From: Watersipora subatra
Taxonomy: Eukaryota; Bryozoa; Gymnolaemata; Cheilostomatida; Watersiporidae
DNA: 64,000 bases
Assembly: GCF_963576615.1 (NCBI RefSeq)
Contig: NC_088712.1
Location: forward strand, 28,797,870 to 28,861,869
Direction of reading: 5' to 3'
The first letter of the stretch is position 1, and every line of letters starts with the position of its first letter. The position numbers and the translations under genes were made by a program. The notes under the pieces are model-generated. The model worked only from the letters and a program-made list of their open reading frames with translations. It did not search any database and was not told where the DNA came from. Positions 24,101 through 33,100 of this stretch are shown here, one piece after another.

Positions 24101-27100
24101 GAAATACTTATAGAAGATTACAGAAACTAGAGAAACAATTTTTTTGACCTATGATGTAGAACACGATGATTTTTGCACTTTCCATACGCAGTATATACAC
24201 AGCAGCTAGTAGATACCAACTAGTAGATACCAACTAGTAGATACCAACTAGTAGACACCAACTAATAGACACCAACTAATAGACACCAACTAGTAGACAT
24301 CAGATAATAGACACCAACTAGTAGACACCAACTAGTAGATACCAACTAGTAGATGCCAACTAGCAGACACCAACTAATAGACACCAACTAGTAGACATCA
24401 GATAATAGACACCAACTAGTAGACACTAACTAGTAGACACCAACTAGTAGTCGTCAACTAGTTAGCCACCCACTAGTAGACACCAACTAGTAGACAATGA
24501 CTCATAGCCATTGAGGAATAATAACTAAAAGATAATAAATACTGATTAATAAACATTTAACAGATATTAACTTCTGGATTTTACCATGTTTGAAATTTGT
24601 AATGACTCATAAATTTTAAATTTCAAGCTAATACAAACATTGTCATAAATTAAACTATGTTACTGCTCTGCTTATATACAAGGAACCCTGAACATCTACC
24701 AGATGGAATGTTCGTTGCTATTCCTGTGATATAATTTCAGTCTGCTCATTCTTACACTTCTAGAATTGAGACAGCCTCAGACTAGATGGGAACTCTCTCT
24801 CTCTGCCTAGCAGCTTTTCCTCAAGTTGCCCATCTCTCACTATGCTTTGACGGTTTAGTGCGCTAAACATATTAATTTTACCTGTAGTTGGTACAGGAAA
24901 AAACTGCCTTCCAACACACCGGTATTTTTGACAGAGCTGACTGACCAACTACAGTATGTATATTGATTACTGTACCAACATTCTAAACTAAATAAAGAAC
25001 TCTAATATTATAACAATCTAATAATGTGACTGACTTTTATTGACCAGATGAACAACAAGATGTCACAAAATAAATATAGACAATATTTGCCCCTCTAATA
25101 TCAGGTCTTTAGTAGCATATCAAGTCTTCTTGCAACATATCAAGCCTGTTTGCATCATAGGCTAGAATCTAAATGTGACCTTGACTCTTTGAGGTCATAT
25201 TTCAACTGCTCATCTACTGGCATCGTAGACTGTATCTGGTTTCGTAGGTCAATGTTCCAATACACAATCAGTAATATAATATACTCCCACTCGATAGCAA
25301 AGTGATTTGGACAGCTGATCCAACTTTTATAAGACAAATCTTACTGACACAGTGAAACGAGTCACAACGACTCAAGTCTCAACAACAACCAGCAGTCTGC
25401 TGGTACTGATGACTGATGACTGATAATGGATGACTGATAACTGAGCTCGGTTTTTTAATTATGAATTATATCAGAAATTCCCAACCAGGGAGGAATTCCA
25501 CCTAGGGAGAGAATTTTGAATATACAAGGGGGAAAAAAGAGGTGTCTGATTTGATAAATTTTTAATTCATGTCCTGCAGTGCCGTGTGATCTTGGGCTTC
25601 ATCATTTAACATTTTGGTTTTATTTATAACACCAGTTGCTAATAATGAGATACCAGTCAGAACCCAGATATATGTGAAAGCATCCATCTGAATTCTGATT
25701 GGATAGTAAGCTAACCTAGTCATAAACCAATTCACTTCCATGCTGAAGGTCATGTATTGTTGTATGTTGTATGCGTACTGTATAAAAATCTATATTATGT
25801 TATATGTATAGATATGTACAATAAAATGGGATTATAATTTGTATCAGTTGTTTGTAGTCATGTGAGTTAAAAGTGCTGGTGAATCAAATTTATGAAAAGA
25901 TTTATGAATTGATTGAAAAGGGTTGGGAACCCCTGAATTAAATTATTAATAACTGTATAACTTTTAACACATGACTATACTTGCTTATGAGTGTTTTGAT
26001 CTTTTGTTAGTTTTCAAACTAAAATGGATATGCAAGCTATTAATTACTTATTGTCATCAGCTGTTTATATTGAACTTCTGTGATTAACTTTCCAACAATT
26101 TTCACAGTTTATGAAATCCTGCAACTAGCAACATTGCATATTTTAATATCCTCGTGTGAAATGCTGCTTTTCTAATAAGTAGATAGATGCATTTAATACA
26201 TCGTAAGATTCTTTTCTGGTCTGTTGTTTGGGCTATGAACTTGGTTCTGCTGCCTCCTTCAAAGTAGACTCACACATGTTTAACTGAAAAACATTTTTTC
26301 TGCTTAGCTTGTCAGCTTCTTTTGCCCATTACCAGAACTCATTGAGCTAAAATGCCAAACTCACTCTGTCCTGTATATGTGTAGAACTCGGAATGCCCGG
26401 CGTTGCACGGGTATTAAAAACAGCTTATAAAACAGCGGCAGGTAATGTATTTGCCTGCCACTTGCCAGTAACTTGGCACATTGCTAATGGCTAATTTGAG
26501 TAGGCTAGTAACTTACTAATAAGAGCCGCTAGAGCAAGCTTGGGTCACGTTGCATAACGCATAGCGGTATTTCCACCCAGATATTGACTCATATTGCCTA
26601 ATGAATCTGTCAATCTTACGCAGCTCAAAGGGTTAGTGTGTTGTCTGGTCAGCGGGAGGTTCTGAGATCAAATCGTTTGTGATATGGATTCATTCCAATA
26701 TTTTAGTAACTATAGCTAAACAAACCGACGCACACACACAGGCACTCAAACTTTGAGATATATACATGTATATATAATTGTTGGAAACACCGAAGAATAA
26801 AGGTGGTCATCATGCATCCAAAGTTCTTGCATGTCTTTTAGACTCTTCTCATCGCAATGCAGACTCTACGTCAGCAACTTGAGCAGTTCAACATCTTTGA
26901 TCGTGATGGAATACTTAAAATCTCAGAGGCCAAGGTGAAGGAACGAATCAGAAAATGCATCGCCATAGCAACAAGGACTAAAAACAAGTAAGGTAATACG
27001 TCACCATAGCAACGGAGACTAAAAATAATTAATGTAAAGCATTGGCATAGCGACGAAGAAGTATGAATACATTCAGTAGAGAATAAAAACTATTATTACT

Positions 27101-30100
27101 ATTATTATTATTATAGGCACTGTGAATACACAACAGTTTAGTATTTGATATATCCTTGAATATTTCTCTGGCCACATTTTATTCTTCCTGAAATGTTCTC
27201 ATTTTAATACTAAGATACTTCTAATACTGAAGATATCTAATGCATCATATAATGTACAACCGAGATGACTCATTGCCTAGTGACCTTGACCTCTAACTCA
27301 GCTAACTAATAACTGATGACTAGGATGGCTCATTCATAATACTGATGAATCACTTTCCTGTTTAGATCTGAGCTACATTCTACCATAACAGTTATTAGCA
27401 ATATACTGCTAATACACATGTATATATACATGTGTATTTATATGTAGAGCACAGGTATTTATATGTAGAGCACAGGTATTTATATATATAGAGCACAGGT
27501 ATTTATATGTAGAGCACAAGTAAATATATGTAGAGCACAGGTATTTATATGTAGAACACAGGTATTTATATTTAGAACACAGGTATTTATATGTAGAGCA
27601 CATGTGTTTTAGTAAAACATTAGCAAAATGTTTAGTACTACAAGATGGTAGTTCATTATTACATATAATATACAGTATTTAATATAAAATATTATACAAC
27701 AATATGAAATAATATTATTTTATTTTAATATAATATGGTATATAATAGAACATAGAAAGATATAATATAAAGCATAATACAGTAAAATCTAATATAATAT
27801 CACAGAGAACTATGTAATGTAATATGGTACATATTACATTACATATTCTTTCAATTCCAAACTCTCGTATTGTGTTGAGGCATGGGGAAATGCTCCAGAC
27901 TGCTACTTAAACAAAATTAAAGTTTTTCAAAACCGTTTACTCAGAATAATTAACAAGAAAGTTTATGACTTTTCAGCTAATCCGCTATTCAACCTAAATA
28001 GAATTTTAACTATTAAAAAGTTATACAAATACAAGGTACTGATAAAAGCACTTAACACATTTTATGAAACAAACCAAAACAGGACAATAACACATTTAAC
28101 CACTCGTCAAACACACATAAACCTAAAAATACCATTGTTTAAATCAAAAGCTGGTCAATGTTGTTCGGATTATCAGGAGTCATTGCTATGGAATCTACTA
28201 CCAGTTACACTGCGTAAAATTGTAAATGCTAATTCTTTCAAAAATGAACTGAAGCGCTACCTCAGACAACCAGACTAGACTAAACTAACTAGACAGACTT
28301 CTTCTGACTCTACTTTCAGGTTCCGCGCCTTGATTAGCCTTGCTACTGCGCGCAGGGACTTCATCATCACCTTCCCTGAAGTGCCATTTTTTTCTATTTT
28401 TTGTGTTCTTGTATACTGTGAGAAACACTCTTCATATTATCTTTTGTAGTTATATTATAGATGAAAATAAACAAACAAACATATATGATGTTATATAATA
28501 TATTATAATATTAGATAATATAACATGATAAGATATAGCATAAGATGATAGAACACAATATGATGAAAGTTTGAAGTATAATAATATGCAATATAGTATA
28601 TTATAATATACTATTATATAATGCAACATATAACATAATTCACAGAGAACTTCTCACTGATCTGATAATTATACTGAAAAATGAGCCATCACTCAAGTGC
28701 AATGACCTGATGGAGACAGCGAGAAGAACTGTCCAGAGTATCAACTATGATAACTTTGTATACAAGCACACCAACCGTCTGCAAAAGAAAGACTTACCCA
28801 AACTGAAAACAGGTGTCTCTTTCGTAATACCTAATCTTCAATGTTTTTATGTTATTTTACAGAGAAACCAAAATTGTAAATAAAACTAAACAAATATGTA
28901 GGCTCAGTTTGAACAGAGCAGGTTCTTTTCTTACCAAACGTGCGAGACTCATTTGAGGATATCTATGCATTTGGTTCATCATAATGTATGCATTTATATC
29001 AATAAATGCATACATTATTATGCATAATTTGACTCAATATTTACTATATTTTTACCTTATACATGCATATATATATCTCGGTGTTTGTCTGTTCGTCTGT
29101 TGGTCGTTTGTCATTCGTGCTATAGCGATAAAAAGATCTACTTAATGCTGGATTGGAACTCGAAACCTCCTGGCCTGCAGGCAGACGTTTTATCCTCTGG
29201 CGAAATGGCCACATTGTTACACAATGGAATAATTGTGGTCATAGTCATTACATCGGCTAAAATACGTATGCTTAATAAAATACTATTGGTTAGTACTAGC
29301 TCGCTTATTTTACTAATAGAAATCATTACGCCGTAACATAATTGTTAACTAACTACATTATTACATTTAATTAACTAATTAAAAATATTAACTCATTCGC
29401 ACTCTACGCGAGTTAATTCGCGTATTCATAATGTTGCGATGCACCCACTGGAGTTATCTCGCCTCTGAAATTTACCTACTTAATGTATCGCTATTTTTAA
29501 ATTATAGAAGAAAATTTTTGTTTAGTCGAAGAGAAAAATTTCTGGCAAATCAGACAAACATCATTGAGGCATATTTGTATGTCTCTGGCAAAAGTTATGA
29601 CCAAAATAGTACACTCATTTCAACATCTACCCAACCCGGAAATCATCTTGGTGACTTAAAATTTTATTGTTCGTGATCAATTTTTTCAACTACAGAAGTA
29701 AATATGCAGATTCAAAAGTGGTGAAAACAGAATTCAGAAGACAGTAAAAAAACTACATAAATCAAATCAAAACATTATTTTTAATGTTTCTAAGTTTTTA
29801 TTAACTTTTAATGTTGCCAATTTTAATCGTTATGCTCGAATAAAATGCTCTTTTTAGGCTGTCAGCCGTAGTCCGCCTAAAGTTATCATTCGCTTTCAAT
29901 AGCATCATATTGATTCTTAGAGCTGTATATAAAATATGAAAAGTCAAGAACAGGGTTATTGAACATATTTTATTATTTGAAACATTTTTATGACAGTTTA
30001 TTTGAGTTATATTGGCATGTAGATTAGCTATGTTTTGGTTTGAAGGATGATACTCGCGAGGAAAACTTCGAAATTAGAGTTTCATAATTTTCGTGTTCAT

Positions 30101-33100
30101 GACTAACTGTATATGTATAAATAATATTCATAACTGTGCATAGTATGTAATAAATAAGTAATTTTAGTCATACTTTGCATATTGTGCAATTTTTATGGTG
30201 CAAGTTTAACTTTGTTTTAGCAGATAACAATTTCTTTCAAAATCGGAAAAATTCTGAAACTACCTTCTTTGAGACACAGATCAACATGAAAGGGATATGA
30301 GTTGTCTATATGAATGTAATATCATTTAAAAAAGGAAACTTGGCTGGTTCTTGTGCAACTTGAATGAGTAAATTATCCAAAGTCTGTTTCTTGTAGTAGT
30401 AAATTGAATTATGGCAACTTTCTGAAAAATTAGCGGTATTTAAGGGCTAATCGCCTGGAAATTAGCAGGGTGCAAATGAGTTAATTAACTTAAAGGTTGA
30501 CTCGCAATAAAATTCACATTACAGTTATTTGGTATCAAAAGATTCACCATGTTTTACTCTGTTGTGTTGTAGGTGCAAAATATGTGGAAATGTGATTACA
30601 AGCTCTTAAAAGCTGAAAAAAACGAACAATTAATCGAAGCCATCAATTAATCGAAGCCATTTCGATGATGTACTCAAACATTGGGATTATTGTTTTGACA
30701 CATGATGTTATCACATGAAGTTAAAGCCAATAAAAGGCTCAATATAAAATGTCTTGTAGCACTATAGTATGACAAACACTTCGGGTTTTACCGGAAAGCC
30801 CTTATCAAACATAGATGCTTGCTACTTTACAGTTTTGTTTCAGCCTGGTCTAATCATCTGGTCGTAATCTGATTATGTAACCCATCCTTCCTGCCAAATG
30901 GCGCAGACATTTTTTGCAGCATTTGTTGACTATCACAAGTGACCAACAGGCTTGTCATGTTTATCAGAGGATGATATGCACTCATTCGAGCTAAGGTTGA
31001 AAAATTAAACAAATTTTTATGGTAGGTTTTGAGATATCAGTGCTCAAAGTAACAGCATTACTATGATGACAAAATAGATGCGTAAGAACAATAGACATGG
31101 TTTTATTGAATGCGTAAAGTATATTTGTGAAAATATTTCGACAAATGAGGTTGCATGAAAGTGTAAACAGAAGTCATCTTGTACAACTACATCCCATTTG
31201 AGCCATTTTTGAAAGAGATTCTAACCTACGGCAGTCTCGTGGTGGCGGCGATTAACTGTTTGTTTTCAAGCTTTTAAGAGCTTGTAATCACATTTCCACA
31301 TATTTTGCACCTACAACACAACAGAGTAAAACATGGTGAATCTTTTGATACCAAATAACTGTAATGTGAATTTTATTGCGAGTCAACCTTTAAGGATTGT
31401 CTAGTTAAGTTAAGTTACTAACAATCTCAAGCATTCAGTTAGTCTTTACTATAATAGGAGCTGTGTCTGTGTGTCCAAAGCAGTAGTTGAAGGCTTAAAA
31501 AAGATTGCTTGGACAGGATTGGAACTTCCAGTATTTGCTTTAGCAGCCAGACGCTCTATCATCTGTACGAAATATTCACCTTCTAAAATTTTAGAATATT
31601 TGTGCACACACTACTTTCTGTGCTTTCTTGGTACACCTGCCGATCTCTTATTGCATTCAAAACTACCAGGGTACTAGCGATACAAAATATCTAAAAAGAT
31701 CAAATATACTAAATTTTAAAGAAGTCGAACTATCAATCTATATAAATTTCAAAGTCTGTGTATCTGTGTGTTATTCAGTTTGTCCAGCTATAGCTATTAA
31801 AATCGCAGAAGATTTGACCTAAAAACCTCCCCTTCGTCAAGCAAATGCCTTACTAATTTAGCTACGCAAAAGTGATGAATTCATTAGGCAATATATGACG
31901 CTATGTGGATGGAATGCGCTGCTGCTCTCCAAGCCGGCACTACGTAATTTTATGCGTGCTCTCACGGCTTTTATTTGTAAGCTTACTCAATATAGCCATT
32001 GAAAATGTGCCAGGCTAATGGCAAGTGGCAGGCAACTACATGTACATTACCTCTCATTGTTTATAAGCTGATTTGTAATACCCGTGCAACGCTGGGCATT
32101 CCGCTAATATTTACTATAATAAGAGCCGTGTCCGCTTATCTGAAGTCACGCTTAGAGATATCAAATAACTTCCAAAATATCAGAATTAATATGCATATAG
32201 TTATCCGCTGCGCATTATTGGCCAATTCTGCCGGAACAACGGACCGTCTGGGTGTCTATAAAACTATACAAAACTGATTTAAAGGCCTAGCTAGATGCTC
32301 TTGTATTAAAGGCAAAGAATTGGAGCGTCTCAGAGAAGAGTTGCAGAAGGTTGTGAAAGAAATCAACGGAATGAAAGGAAAGGCTTTTGATGAGTTGAAT
32401 GTCAAGGTTGTTACTAAACTGATAGATGCTTTGGATCAAAATCTCAAAAGGTGACCAATTTTTTTACATCTTGTCTATAATTTGTTATAGGTAACGGATA
32501 ATATAGGTATATATACATGTATGTGTGTGTTTACATACACGTGTTTACATACAGTTGTTTATATATATGCAGTTACATACATGTAGGTATACATACATGT
32601 GTTTACATACGTGTGTTTACTTATGTGTGTTTACATATGTGTGTTTACCTACATATGTGTGTTTATATATGTCCACCTACATATATGTGTTTATATATGC
32701 GTGTCTACAAAAATGTGTTTACATATGTGTAAAATGCTGCCAAACATGTGTATGTTTTTGCATTTCGGATCATCTTCATTTCGTTTCACTCCATATTAGT
32801 TTATATCACGCCAATTCAAGACAGGAAGTGATATGAAGTGACAGGAAGTGGCATGAAATGAAAACTACAGCCTTTTCATTTCTATTATTTTCATGGTTTC
32901 TACTTCTCATACCACTTTTTATTTTTCTCTTTGTCACTGATGGGCTTTAAGAGTTTTAAAAATGTGATCCAAAGATGTCTGTTCTTGTTTTTCTATTATC
33001 TGTTGTTATATTTTAAAAAACATTGTCCTCTATTTCTCTCTATCACTGCTGCCACTTACACTAGTTTTATTGAGGCTTTAAATCCTTAAACTTGAATAAA

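Larger units (their letters stand above)
24042..26841 (+). other. Gene B intron 9
   Basis: 2.8 kb. Begins with the 14-bp minisatellite (24200-24495) and ends with the composite repeat at 26390-26775. No feature recognised in 24.5-26.3 kb. Confidence 0.55.
26988..28645 (+). other. Gene B intron 10
   Basis: 1.66 kb. Contains duplications of the preceding exon end (26995-27045), a 21-bp minisatellite, AT-rich flanks and a LINE fragment. Confidence 0.6.
28813..32311 (+). other. Gene B intron 11
   Basis: 3.5 kb, mostly mobile DNA: a palindrome at 28984-29020, SINE-like repeats at 29068-29220, 31440-31640 and 31730-32110, and a TIR element at 30490-31393. Nothing recognised at 29.34-30.49 kb. Confidence 0.6.

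Noticed and set aside
29068-29220. tRNA gene on the minus strand (and similar at 36.7 and 52.2 kb)
   Set aside because: A- and B-box-like motifs are present but no full cloverleaf could be drawn, and each is followed by a shared SINE-type body.
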